DNA of 64,000 bases from Candidatus Paracaedibacter acanthamoebae (GCF_000742835.1 NZ_CP008941.1:1975690-2039689); one strand, 5' to 3'. Shown: positions 27,302 to 35,720, counted from the first letter of the stretch. A program made the numbers and translations. The notes: generated by a model not told the origin, from the sequence alone.

Positions 27302-28015
27302 ATGACAATAAATCCAGTAAAAAAATTTTATGATCAGAGTTATAATCAACATGGCTTCGAAGCTCAAAGGAAATACCCCAATGAAGAATTATGTAGATTT
27401 ATGGGGCGAAATTTCTTCTCAGTACCATTTCATGAGCGTAAGGAAAAAAAAATTCTTGAAGTTGGGTGTGGATCGGGTGCCAATTTATGGATGATCGCTC
27501 GGGAAGGATTTGATACCTATGGAATTGATCTTTCTGAGCAAGCCTTAGAGTTATGCCAGAAAATGCTTGAATCTTATTCAGTATCAGCCATGTTAGATAC
27601 ACAAGATATGGAGAATTTATTATTTGAAGATAATTTCTTTGCGGGGGTAGTGGATGTATTTTCATCTTACTGCTTGACGAAACAAGAACATCAAAATTTT
27701 TTACAGCATATACAACGTATTTTGACACCCAATGGCTTATTTTTTTCATATTTTCCGTCTAAAAAATCGGATGCTTTCACACATTCAGGTAATGCAAATT
27801 TTGTGGATAAGGAGACACTTTCAGGTATAGTGCGACCTTCTTCCCCTTTTTTAGGCCAGAATTATAATTTTAGATTTATGCATCCTGAAGAATACAAAGA
27901 AAATTTAATAAATTGTGGCTTTCAAGTTTCCTATTTAGAAACAATCCACCGTAGTTATCATAATCAAACGGAACAATTTGAATTTATTGTTGTAGAAGCT
28001 CGTAAAATACCTTAG
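27302..28015 (+). CDS. class I SAM-dependent methyltransferase
   Basis: 237 residues with motif I ILEVGCGSGANLWMIAREG, motif II YGIDLSEQALELCQ and post-I MENLLFEDNFFAGVVDVFS. The C-terminus is a short alpha/beta extension. The gene ends immediately before the ATG of the last glycosyltransferase. A role in methylating the glycan or its carrier is inferred from position alone. Confidence 0.75.
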   Translation: MTINPVKKFYDQSYNQHGFEAQRKYPNEELCRFMGRNFFSVPFHERKEKKILEVGCGSGANLWMIAREGFDTYGIDLSEQALELCQKMLESYSVSAMLDTQDMENLLFEDNFFAGVVDVFSSYCLTKQEHQNFLQHIQRILTPNGLFFSYFPSKKSDAFTHSGNANFVDKETLSGIVRPSSPFLGQNYNFRFMHPEEYKENLINCGFQVSYLETIHRSYHNQTEQFEFIVVEARKIP

Positions 28016-29104
28016 ATGCATGTAGTCCTCATTATTTCTTCCCTTTCTGCTGGTGGCGCAGAGCGAGTTTTATCTAGCCTCGCCAACCATTGGTCTAAAA
28101 GAGGACATGAGGTAACAATCATTACGCTTGCACAGTCTAATACCCCCCCTTTTTACTCTTTGGCCAAAGAAATTAAACTGAAGCAACTTGGACTAAGCAA
28201 CTCTACAACATCAATTCCTCACCGGCTTCTTAATATTTTTAAGCGACTTTTAACTTTAAGAAAGACAATTAAAACCCTGTCCCCTGACGTAGTTATTTCC
28301 TTTATTAGCTCTATGAATATTACGACATTGCTGGCATCTGGGAGACTAACTGTACCTATTATAGTTTCAGAAAGAACCCATCCCGTTTATCATAAACTCC
28401 CTCCTCTCGACACTCTATTACGTCGACTATTGTATCCCAAAGCCACAAAAGTTGTCGTACAAACCCAGAGTGCGGCCGACTATTTTAGGCCCCTTGACAA
28501 TATTGCTGTGATCCCTAATAGCGTTAGTGTCCCACCGACAATAGCCCAACAGCATTCAGATGTTCATCAAATTATCTCAGTGGGTCGATTGATTCCGTCC
28601 AAAGGGTTTAACATCCTTATTCAAGCATTCAGTAAAATTGTACTAGACTTTCCCAACATGAAGCTAACACTCTATGGGGAAGGGGAAGAACGTCAAACCC
28701 TGGAAAAACTGGTTGCTGATCTTAATTTAAAGGGTAGAGTTTTTTTACCGGGCCTTACCCAGAACATTCAAGCTAAGCTCGCCGAAGCTGACCTTTTCAT
28801 CTTTCCTTCTCACTATGAAGGATTCCCTAATGCCTTGTGTGAAGCCATGGCCACTGGCTTGCCTGTTATTGCATCTACCTGTAGTGGAAATGTTGATGTC
28901 ATCCAAGATGGCGTCAATGGCCGTCTTTTTCCAGTGGGTGATATAGAAAAACTCACCCATCTTATGCATGAGCTTATTCAAGACACTTCCCAGCGACACC
29001 GCCTCTCAACAGAGGCTCAAAAAATCACTGATCGTTTAGCGGAAGATAAAATTTATCAGATGTGGGATGACCTTATCTGTAATATTACAGCACCTGCACA
29101 ATAG
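28016..29104 (+). CDS. family 4 glycosyltransferase
   Basis: 362 residues of GT-B fold. The acceptor domain starts SLSAGGAERVLSSLANHWSK. The donor domain has SVGRLIPSKGFNILIQAF and the EX7E-type FPSHYEGFPNALCEAMATGLP. It is the last gene of the operon, and its 3' end overlaps the convergent crcB by 20 bases. It likely extends the glycan with a UDP- or GDP-activated sugar. Confidence 0.87.
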   Translation: MHVVLIISSLSAGGAERVLSSLANHWSKRGHEVTIITLAQSNTPPFYSLAKEIKLKQLGLSNSTTSIPHRLLNIFKRLLTLRKTIKTLSPDVVISFISSMNITTLLASGRLTVPIIVSERTHPVYHKLPPLDTLLRRLLYPKATKVVVQTQSAADYFRPLDNIAVIPNSVSVPPTIAQQHSDVHQIISVGRLIPSKGFNILIQAFSKIVLDFPNMKLTLYGEGEERQTLEKLVADLNLKGRVFLPGLTQNIQAKLAEADLFIFPSHYEGFPNALCEAMATGLPVIASTCSGNVDVIQDGVNGRLFPVGDIEKLTHLMHELIQDTSQRHRLSTEAQKITDRLAEDKIYQMWDDLICNITAPAQ

Positions 29105-29471
29105 CCGCCGTCCCCTTCATTCCCATCATAAATCCTGCCAAGCTTAAGACGACAGTTGTCCCTGCATATATCAAGGCTGCTCTTAGCTGTCCTCCTTCAA
29201 TCAATCCACCAAAATCGAGGGCAAAGGCAGAAAAAGTTGTAAATCCACCTAAAAAGCCTGACAGCCAAAAATAGCGCACAACCTCTGATGCCTTCCATAC
29301 AAAAGCCATCAATTCTGTCAATATGCCCATTACGAAGCATCCTATAAAATTGATGACCATGATTGGTAAAGGAAGTCCTATAAAAATTACAGGAATAAAA
29401 CCAATTAAGAAGACGCGTAATATAGCCCCAGCAGCGCCCCCTATCCCCACAGCTAAATAATGTAAAAGCAC
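29085..29471 (-). CDS. crcB: fluoride exporter CrcB/Fluc
   Basis: 128 residues with four membrane helices. GGAAGAILRVFL and INFIGCFVMGIL are followed by the family signature GFLGGFTTFSAF. As a dual-topology dimer it exports fluoride. The GTG start at 29471 has AGGGAT upstream. I saw no fluoride riboswitch fold in the short leader. It is convergent with the end of the glycan operon. Confidence 0.93.
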   Translation of the reverse strand: MLLHYLAVGIGGAAGAILRVFLIGFIPVIFIGLPLPIMVINFIGCFVMGILTELMAFVWKASEVVRYFWLSGFLGGFTTFSAFALDFGGLIEGGQLRAALIYAGTTVVLSLAGFMMGMKGTAAIVQVL

Positions 29472-29598
29472 TGATTTATCCCTATAAAACAGTATTCCTT
29501 ATACTTCTTATTATGAAATCAAAAACTTATCTTATTGTACAGGGCAAATTTTGCTCTTTATGATTTCTTAAAAGACAACCTTAAAAGCAGTGGAGAGT

Positions 29599-29812
29599 GG
29601 GATTACACCTGCAGTGTTGCATCTCAGTGGTAGGAAATTATCTATAACAGTCCGTCTGCGTTTCGCTTCGCTTACTTCGACGAGACATCCCCTTCGCAGC
29701 TTCTCCTCGACAAATCTCATCGTAGCTATTTCGCAACGAACGTATGGCGTTCTTTGCGAAGCGAAGACGGATGGTCGAGAGAGAGGGATTACACCTGCGG
29801 TGTTGCATCTCA
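29599..29812. repeat. palindromic element bounded by 28-bp direct repeats
   Basis: A 28-base sequence beginning GGGATTACACC and ending TTGCATCTCA occurs at 29599-29626 and again at 29785-29812 with one difference. Between them lie an imperfect outer inverted repeat (29651-29671 with 29754-29770, core TTCGCTTCGC) and an inner hairpin (29730-29742 with 29748-29760, one mismatch). Frames open across it look like by-products. The layout recalls mobile palindromic repeats of intracellular alphaproteobacteria. I cannot place it in a named family. Confidence 0.65.
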
Positions 29813-29904
29813 TCTGTTTTGCTAAGTCGCATCCGCTCTTAAGCATCACAACGATTCACTGTCGAACCCTCCTCGCCAGGTTTTCATCCCTTATCTGCAT
29901 CTAT

Positions 29905-29972
29905 AAAAATAAAAAAGCCAAAACTCAAGGCTCGCTTTGCTTACAACCTTGACTTTTGGCTTTTCTATTTTT
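29905..29972 (-). terminator. strong hairpin terminator of tRNA-Ser
   Basis: Arms of 26 bases (29905-29930 and 29947-29972) pair with only two mismatches around a 16-base loop. On the minus strand the stem ends in a T-rich tract. It begins one base after the tRNA CCA end, so it should stop transcription of the tRNA gene. Confidence 0.8.
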
Positions 29973-29973
29973 G

Positions 29974-30064
29974 TGGCGGAGAGAGAGGGATTCGAACCCT
30001 CGATACGCGATTAACGTATACACGATTTCCAATCGTGCGCCTTCGACCGCTCGGCCACCTCTCC
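29974..30064 (-). tRNA. tRNA-Ser, anticodon GGA
   Basis: A 91-base class II tRNA. The acceptor arm GGAGAGG pairs with the 3' side (one G-U), the D arm has GGCCGAGCGG, the anticodon loop TTGGAAA carries GGA, the variable arm is long, and the T arm has GGTTCGAATCC. The CCA end is encoded. It reads UCC and UCU codons. Confidence 0.97.
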
Positions 30065-30143
30065 TGAGTTAGTTTCGAAGATAACCGTTTTTTCCCCTCA
30101 GAACAAGAGTTTTTTCATCAAAGCGACTTATCTAAAGCAGGCG

Positions 30144-30875
30144 TTAAAAATAATTTTTAAAGTTAGAAGCCACCTCTTTCTTACTAATGTCAGGAGAGAA
30201 ATACGAATTAGCCCTATCTTGCTGACCATCCAACGCATAAACTATTGCTAAATTATGACGAAGGTTCGGGGTTGCTTGGGGGGTATCAGCATACGGAGAT
30301 AACAAGGATATAGCTTCGTTAGTTTTTCCTGACAATGCTAAGGATAACCCCATGTTTGAGAGAATATTTAAATTAGCCGGCAAGATTGCTAAGGCCTTTT
30401 TATAATATGATTGAGCCTCTTCATGCTTATCCTGCATATCCATGCATATTCCTATTCCCGTCATCGCCCATGGATCCGTCGACTTTTGAATTAAGAGTTT
30501 TTTATAAACTTTGATGGCTTCATCGGCATTGTTAGCAGCAATATAGGCTTTACCCAGTTCTTCCAAATTTTGGATGGCGTTAGGGTCTTTTCTCAATTCC
30601 TCTCTAAAATAGTGGATAGCTGCTTCTGGTTGATGCGACTCTCGCCATGAGCGACTCAAATTCTGCCGAGCCTCCTGATTCGTTGGATCTGCTTCTAAAA
30701 CCTGACGATATAAACGGGAGGCCATCTCATTATCCCCCGACTTTCGAAGGGAATCGGCCACGCGAACTAAGGCCTCAGGCCCTTGATTTTTCTGAGTTCC
30801 TGAACTACAAGCTGCCAAAAGAATCGAGGTAATTACAGTTATCCCCCCTTGCAATTTTAGTTTTTGATTAAACAT
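30144..30875 (-). CDS. tadD: TadD-type TPR lipoprotein of the pilus locus
   Basis: 243 residues. A lipoprotein signal ends LLAAC near residue 23. Four or so tetratricopeptide repeats follow (for example EMASRLYRQVLEADPTNQEA and EEAQSYYKKALAILPANLNI). TadD acts as an outer-membrane pilotin-like factor for the Tad secretin. It is divergent from cpaA and shares about 180 bases of upstream DNA with it. Naming rests on the neighbourhood plus the TPR lipoprotein layout. Confidence 0.8.
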   Translation of the reverse strand: MFNQKLKLQGGITVITSILLAACSSGTQKNQGPEALVRVADSLRKSGDNEMASRLYRQVLEADPTNQEARQNLSRSWRESHQPEAAIHYFREELRKDPNAIQNLEELGKAYIAANNADEAIKVYKKLLIQKSTDPWAMTGIGICMDMQDKHEEAQSYYKKALAILPANLNILSNMGLSLALSGKTNEAISLLSPYADTPQATPNLRHNLAIVYALDGQQDRANSYFSPDISKKEVASNFKNYF

Positions 30876-31053
30876 TGTTAGCCCCCCTGCTTTCCAGCCA
30901 TGTCTGAAGTTGACTTATACCTAAGTTTACAGCTGATTTCTATTTCAATACAATTACTTGTAAATTTTAAAAAAATTATTTTAAATGTTTGTTAACTTTG
31001 AGGGGGCAATACTAAGGGTAGAATAAGGGTTATGCTGACCTGTGTGAGCCTGT

Positions 31054-31596
31054 GTGTCAATACTATATTCAATATTTATCATTCTAAGCTTACTAGCAGC
31101 TCTGTTTGATTTTCTGTTTTATAAAATTCCTAACATTCTGGTATTGGGTCTCTTAATCTTTGCCGTTCCTTTACTGCTTATAGCCCTTAGTTGGGACCAA
31201 GTTTGTTTTACCTTTATGGCCAGCGGTATTATGCTGTTCATCTCTTTTGGCTTTTCGATGATGGGATGGATTGGCGCTGGCGATGCAAAATTTTTAACAA
31301 TATCAACCTTGTGGCTTGTTTCCCTTGATATTTTTAGCTTCATTGCGCTCATGGCCCTCATTGGTGGCGGGCTGACTATAATTTACGTGGCTCTCCCACC
31401 CTTTATTGACAAACTTCGATTGAAGATAATTTCTCTCTTAACCCCGATCCTTAAAAAATCAACCTTATGTTCACTTTATATACAAGAACCTTTTGTATTT
31501 GCGACAGCAGAGTCTTATCGCCAGACAAAAGTTCCCTATGGAATTGCCATCGTTACTGCCTCAATTTTTATTATCGTGACTCAGTTGGGGGTATAG
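31054..31596 (+). CDS. cpaA: prepilin peptidase CpaA/TadV
   Basis: 180 residues, an aspartic membrane protease that processes Flp prepilin. The first catalytic Asp lies in LFDFLFYKIPN and the second in the GxGD motif GAGDAKFL. About five to six helices. The start is GTG at 31054. The next gene follows after 3 bases, so cpaABCD form one operon. Confidence 0.9.
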   Translation: MSILYSIFIILSLLAALFDFLFYKIPNILVLGLLIFAVPLLLIALSWDQVCFTFMASGIMLFISFGFSMMGWIGAGDAKFLTISTLWLVSLDIFSFIALMALIGGGLTIIYVALPPFIDKLRLKIISLLTPILKKSTLCSLYIQEPFVFATAESYRQTKVPYGIAIVTASIFIIVTQLGV

Positions 31597-31599
31597 GCA

Positions 31600-32427
31600 A
31601 TGAGATGCAAAAATTCTAGATCATTATTTCTCATCATTACAATCTTTATCGGGTTTATCGTTTTTCTTGCTCTCTTATTAGGCGGTGGCGAAAAGAAAGA
31701 AGAGCAAAAACCCCAAACTGTTCAGGTCCTGGCAGCAGCTGAAAATATGGATATTGGCAGCGTCATTAATGTTGCCAAAATGCAATGGATTGATATTCCC
31801 ATCGCCGGTATGAAAGACAATTACATCTCAAAACAAAATGCGGAACTTACTCAAAAAATTGATAAATCTGTAGTAAAGAAATCGATCACCAAAGATGAAA
31901 TCATTGATACCACCACCCTAATCGACACCCATGGCCGCAGTGCTCTTTCTGCAGTTATTCAAGACGGCATGCGCGCTGTTACAATTCCCTATACCACATT
32001 AGCCAACGCCCCCTCCCTCATTGCGCCTGGCGATATTATTGATATTATTCTCCCCAAACGCGCGGAGATCAATAAGGACGACTACTTCGGGGAGACAATT
32101 CTTCAAAACATTAAAGTTTTAGCCGTTGATAATTCCTTAAAGAAAACAGATGGAGCGGATACGACGGTCACGCCCCCTAAAAGTATTTCTCTCGAGGTCA
32201 GTGCAAAGCAAGCCGCAACCCTAGCAGCCTCTATCCGGGATGGGCAAGTGGTGGTCAGTATGCACAGTGTTTTCACAAAAGATGTAAAGCCAGCTTCTAT
32301 TAAAACATCAACCGACCTTCCGACACAACCGCCTGAAAGCCAAGTGGTGGATGTGTTTCGGGGTACTGAAAAAAGTCAAGTAACCTTTGAAATTCAAGAT
32401 CCAGCAAAAAAGTCAGATCATAAATAG
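31600..32427 (+). CDS. cpaB: Flp pilus assembly protein CpaB/RcpC
   Basis: 275 residues. One N-terminal membrane anchor (about 8-28) is followed by a SAF domain (VQVLAAAENMDIGSVINVAKMQW) and the RcpC/CpaB domain (GMRAVTIPY, LIAPGDIIDIIL). It is a periplasmic partner of the secretin CpaC. Ends 10 bases before the likely start of cpaC. Confidence 0.9.
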   Translation: MRCKNSRSLFLIITIFIGFIVFLALLLGGGEKKEEQKPQTVQVLAAAENMDIGSVINVAKMQWIDIPIAGMKDNYISKQNAELTQKIDKSVVKKSITKDEIIDTTTLIDTHGRSALSAVIQDGMRAVTIPYTTLANAPSLIAPGDIIDIILPKRAEINKDDYFGETILQNIKVLAVDNSLKKTDGADTTVTPPKSISLEVSAKQAATLAASIRDGQVVVSMHSVFTKDVKPASIKTSTDLPTQPPESQVVDVFRGTEKSQVTFEIQDPAKKSDHK

Positions 32428-32437
32428 AATACGACAG

Positions 32438-33823
32438 ATGATGATATATAAAACGATACTAGCAATCTTAATAACTGGAATGGTCTCGAGCTCCCAAGCA
32501 GGTCAAACCGTTGTTATTGAAGAGAGTGGCTCTAAGCTTATTGAATTGACCGAACCCATTAAGGAAGTTTTTGTTGCTGATCCCACAATCGCGGATGTTC
32601 AAGTGAGTAGCGGCACAAATATTAATATATTAGGAAAGAAATCAGGAACCACAACGGTGGTGGTGACCAATCATCAGTATATACCAATTTCCAAATTAAC
32701 TGTACAAGTTCGGCACAATCTCACGGAACTCAAGCAAGTGACACAAAAAATATTTCCAGAAGAAAAAATTCAATTTGACTCGACGCCATCCAGCATTATT
32801 GTCAAGGGTGAAGCATCCTCGCCCGCCGTCGCACAACAAATTGAAAGTATCGCTGCTGATTTCGCTCATAAAGGACAAAATGTCAGAAACCTTGCTTCCG
32901 TGAATACCTCCACCCAAGTGCTACTAAAAGTTAAGGTTGCGGAAGTTCAACGCAGTATTCTCAACAGTTTTGCCATTAATTGGTCCGCTTTAATCAATAA
33001 TACCCATGGATTAAGTTATGGAATTTTGAATGGGCGCGACGCTTACTCCTCAGGCTTTACCCGTGCGGGTTCTGTCGGAGAAGTAGTACCGGGGGCTTAT
33101 GGGATTCATCATAACAATGGCAGTCGCGGCAGTTATACAGCTCTGCTTGATGCCCTGAATTCAGAAGGGTTGGGAACGGTCCTGGTGGAACCGAACTTGA
33201 TTACCCTGTCGGGGGAAACAGCAAGTTTCTTGGTCGGTGGTGAATTTCCCCATCCTGTTCCACAAAATCAAAACGTTACCATCGAATTCAAAAAATTTGG
33301 TATCAGTTTATCATTTACGCCAACCGTCTTGTCAGAAGATCAAATCTTCTTAAAGGTTCGCCCCGAAGTGAGTGAACTGGATAAAGAAAATACGCTTAGC
33401 TTTTTGGTTGCAGAAAATAGAACAGTCGAGTTACCGGGAATTAAAACCAGTGTGGTTGAAACCACTGTTGAATTAGGCAGCGGCCAAAGTCTACCCATTG
33501 CTGGCCTTTTATCCTCCAGTCTTGTCAACAACTATGCGGATCTCCCCGGATTGGCTAATATTCCAGTCATTGGTAGCTTGTTCCGGTCAACTCAATTCCA
33601 ACGCAAACAAACAGAGCTTGTGGTCATCGTAACACCTCATATTATTAAACCAACCTCAGAGCCCAATGCATTGAAACTCCCAACCGACAAATTACGCCCC
33701 GCCTCGGCTTTAGAATCTCTTTTATACAAACGATTGAATCGTCCCGGCGTTGGAACAGAAAACATCAATATGGTTGAAGCTGACAGACTTTATGGAGCAG
33801 CTGGATTTAATGTGGAAGGATAA
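32438..33823 (+). CDS. cpaC: Tad pilus secretin CpaC/RcpA
   Basis: About 461 residues. Signal peptide MMIYKTILAILITGMVSSSQA, an N-terminal periplasmic domain (KEVFVADPTIADVQV, NINILGKKSGTTTVVV), a BON-like part, and the secretin core (GETASFLVGGEFPHPVPQ, GISLSFTPTVL, VETTVELGSGQSLPIAGLL, ELVVIVTPHII). It forms the outer-membrane channel. I choose ATG 32438 because the longer frame from 32387 would overlap cpaB and bury the signal peptide. Confidence 0.92.
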   Translation: MMIYKTILAILITGMVSSSQAGQTVVIEESGSKLIELTEPIKEVFVADPTIADVQVSSGTNINILGKKSGTTTVVVTNHQYIPISKLTVQVRHNLTELKQVTQKIFPEEKIQFDSTPSSIIVKGEASSPAVAQQIESIAADFAHKGQNVRNLASVNTSTQVLLKVKVAEVQRSILNSFAINWSALINNTHGLSYGILNGRDAYSSGFTRAGSVGEVVPGAYGIHHNNGSRGSYTALLDALNSEGLGTVLVEPNLITLSGETASFLVGGEFPHPVPQNQNVTIEFKKFGISLSFTPTVLSEDQIFLKVRPEVSELDKENTLSFLVAENRTVELPGIKTSVVETTVELGSGQSLPIAGLLSSSLVNNYADLPGLANIPVIGSLFRSTQFQRKQTELVVIVTPHIIKPTSEPNALKLPTDKLRPASALESLLYKRLNRPGVGTENINMVEADRLYGAAGFNVEG

Positions 33824-33831
33824 AATATAAA

Positions 33832-34503
33832 ATGCGTGGATCGAATTTAATAGCTCTTTTATCTTTAGCTTTCTTAGCAAGCTGCAATATTCCTGATAAA
33901 CAGGATCATCATATAACTTGGAAAGAAGGCACCAGAAGCAATAATGTGACCCTAAACATAGGCTTTGGATCAAAGCGCACAAGCTTAAAGATTAGTGAAA
34001 GACGCATCTTGAAAGAGCTTTATGACTCTTTTAAATCGGATCGCACCATTTATGCCAGGATTTATGTCGAAGATCGCAGTTTGCACAAAATGTCGAGAAA
34101 GTCCTTTAAGAGGATTAGCTCACTCAAAGCATCCCTAAGAACTTTTGGTATTCAGCCCAAGAATATATCCGTATTTTCTTGGCCTGAGGTTGAATTCGGA
34201 GAAAGCAAACCGGATACAGTTGTTGTCATGATTGAAAATCGGCGATTGATGCCTGAAAATTGCCCCGGTTGGAAACAATCCATCGACAGCAATACGCCGC
34301 CAGAAGGGGAAATCGATTTTGGCTGTGCCAATGCCTTTAACATCGCCAGGCTTGTTAAGGATAGCGACACTCTGATCCAAGGTAAAGAACTCGTGTCTCG
34401 CGATTCAAGCGCTAAAATTAGAGCTGTCGCCCAATATCAGCAAAGCAAAGTTAAAGATCTTAAAATAGCAAAAGCCTCTGCTGATACGCACAGTACACCG
34501 TAA
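33832..34503 (+). CDS. cpaD: pilus assembly lipoprotein CpaD
   Basis: 223 residues. The lipobox LASC (cysteine near residue 18) is followed by an OmpA-like SERRILKELYDSF region and the CpaD signature, a CPGW motif before FGCANAFNIARLVKDSDTLI. It sits 8 bases after cpaC. CpaD is a periplasmic/outer-membrane factor required for Tad pili in Caulobacter. It ends the plus-strand operon, facing the tadE gene. Confidence 0.88.
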   Translation: MRGSNLIALLSLAFLASCNIPDKQDHHITWKEGTRSNNVTLNIGFGSKRTSLKISERRILKELYDSFKSDRTIYARIYVEDRSLHKMSRKSFKRISSLKASLRTFGIQPKNISVFSWPEVEFGESKPDTVVVMIENRRLMPENCPGWKQSIDSNTPPEGEIDFGCANAFNIARLVKDSDTLIQGKELVSRDSSAKIRAVAQYQQSKVKDLKIAKASADTHSTP

Positions 34504-34586
34504 TAGAGAGAAGACGGTTAATGACTCAAATGGACGCCATGCAACCCCGTTGTTTAGCGTGCTACCTTCTTGAAGAAGCAACGTAA

Positions 34587-35101
34587 TCAGAGAGGACGCC
34601 CAACCATGGGAAAGACTGTGTCCCACACATAGCTTATGTCGTACTCGACGACTTGGCCTGCGGTCCCAAAAGAGCCTGTCACACCTTGATCAACATCCCA
34701 TATCCCGTTACCATTGACCTCTGTATAGGGTTCTCCCTTATCGTAGATTCCATTATTATTGGTATCGGTAAAAGGTTCAGGGTTATTCACCCCCGCCAAA
34801 TTTGGATAAGATTTCACGGTAATTTTAACTTTATTGGGATCCATCACCCCCCACTGTAAGTCCGAATCACACTCAAAACTTTGTTTTGAATAGCTTGCTC
34901 ACGCGTGACACCGCTGGTTGTTTGACCAGTGATACCTAGGCGAGAAGCTTCCCTGGCGGACGTATCCAAAGCGTTTTGCACCAACAAAATTAAACCAATC
35001 TGTAAAGCGGCAAATAAAGCAAGAATGAAAAAAGGGGCCACTAAAGCAAACTCGACAATACTTGTGCCACTTTCACGCCCCATGATTGAACGAAATTTCA
35101 A
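34587..35101 (-). pseudogene. tadE: TadE-like pilus pseudopilin, split by a frameshift at a G tract
   Basis: The first frame starts at TTG 35101 (GGGGAG upstream) and carries the TadE transmembrane start SIVEFALVAPFFILALFAAL, then REASRLGITGQ and REQAIQNKVLSVIRTYSGG before a TGA at 34844. The next frame continues without loss: DPNKVKITVKSYPN, PEPFTDTNNNGIYDKGEPY, VNGNGIWDVD. These are the normal second half of alphaproteobacterial TadE. The switch lies at a run of six G (34847-34853); one extra G restores one frame. The C-terminus seems cut again, since a conserved-looking tail continues in a third frame after VGRP. It may be a pseudogene, a phase-variable tract, or a sequencing slip. Confidence 0.75.
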
Positions 35102-35181
35102 TTGGCTCTCCCCTTCAAGCTTGGACAATAGCAACAGCCCCCAAGCGATTACCATTGTCTTCGGTTGAACCTTTGTTGGGT

Positions 35182-35346
35182 TTAATTGAGCGCAATAACG
35201 ACTTTCTGGAAAGCGGCTTGGATTTTTGTCCCAAGAGTTGTTACAATCGCAATTGCAATAGCGGCAATCAAAGCAATAAGAATACCATATTCTGCAAGGG
35301 ATGCGCCGTCTTCGTTCTTTATAAAATCTGTAATTAGCTTTTTCAT
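35182..35346 (-). CDS. flp: Flp/Fap-type pilin
   Basis: 54 residues: a short basic leader, the processing site and motif DGASLAEYGILIALIAAIAIA, then a hydrophobic helix and TLGTKIQAAF. GE is replaced by SLAEY with Glu five residues into the mature part, as in Flp pilins. GGGAGG lies 7 bases before the ATG. It is the major fibre subunit, cleaved by CpaA, and lies upstream of tadE on the same strand. Confidence 0.93.
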   Translation of the reverse strand: MKKLITDFIKNEDGASLAEYGILIALIAAIAIAIVTTLGTKIQAAFQKVVIALN

Positions 35347-35380
35347 AGCCTACCTCCCTAAAAAACTAAGCCCCTTCCTA

Positions 35381-35408
35381 AAGATAGAATGATCTAGCCC
35401 ATAGTCAA
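35381..35408 (-). promoter_or_regulatory. candidate promoter of flp
   Basis: On the minus strand TTGACT (35408-35403) and TATCTT (35386-35381) are 16 bases apart, about 35 bases before the flp start codon. The -35 box is near consensus and the -10 box weaker. Confidence 0.45.
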
Positions 35409-35463
35409 TGAAGAGAAGGGAAATATTTTAATTATATTTTTTATATTTTTAGGTTAATGGCAT

Positions 35464-35491
35464 AAAAAAAGCGACCTATAGGTCGCTTTTT
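35464..35491 (-). terminator. bidirectional terminator between rpmJ and flp
   Basis: AAGCGACC and GGTCGCTT form a stem with a TATA loop, flanked by A7 on one side and T5 on the other. It lies 23 bases after the rpmJ stop on the minus strand and should isolate flp from rpmJ. Confidence 0.85.
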
Positions 35492-35514
35492 AAATAGCTT
35501 TAGAAAGCTATCAA

Positions 35515-35640
35515 TTAGCCTTGACGCGCTTTGAAACGTGGATTTTGCTTATTGATAACGTATGTCCGTCCACGCCGACGAACAACTTTACAGCCCTTAT
35601 GACGCTCTTTTAGAGTCTTGATTGAATTGGCAATTTTCAT
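35515..35640 (-). CDS. rpmJ: 50S ribosomal protein L36
   Basis: 41 residues: [20 protein letters not shown], then [21 protein letters not shown]. This is the alphaproteobacterial L36 form that lacks the full set of zinc cysteines. It ends before a clear terminator. Confidence 0.96.
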   Translation of the reverse strand: MKIANSIKTLKERHKGCKVVRRRGRTYVINKQNPRFKARQG

Positions 35641-35720
35641 TTTCGAAAACCTTTTTAAAACAATTAGTACAATTAATACAAGGGTAAGGCCTGCTTGTCA
35701 AGTTTTTCCATAGGATCAGA

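Noticed and set aside
29472-29560. Fluoride riboswitch before crcB
   Set aside because: The leader is short and I could not find the conserved pseudoknot elements of that riboswitch.
29599-29812. CRISPR array
   Set aside because: Only two direct repeats about 158 bases apart with palindromic DNA between; spacing and number do not fit, and no cas gene is present.
29568-29952. Open frames on both strands across the palindromic element near tRNA-Ser
   Set aside because: They are by-products of the repeat; each frame carries the same RCNTAGVIPLS-type residues from the direct repeats, and none has a ribosome binding site.
34405-34626. Separate gene at the end of cpaD, minus strand
   Set aside because: Overlaps cpaD antisense; the only sensible part looks like the out-of-frame tail of tadE.
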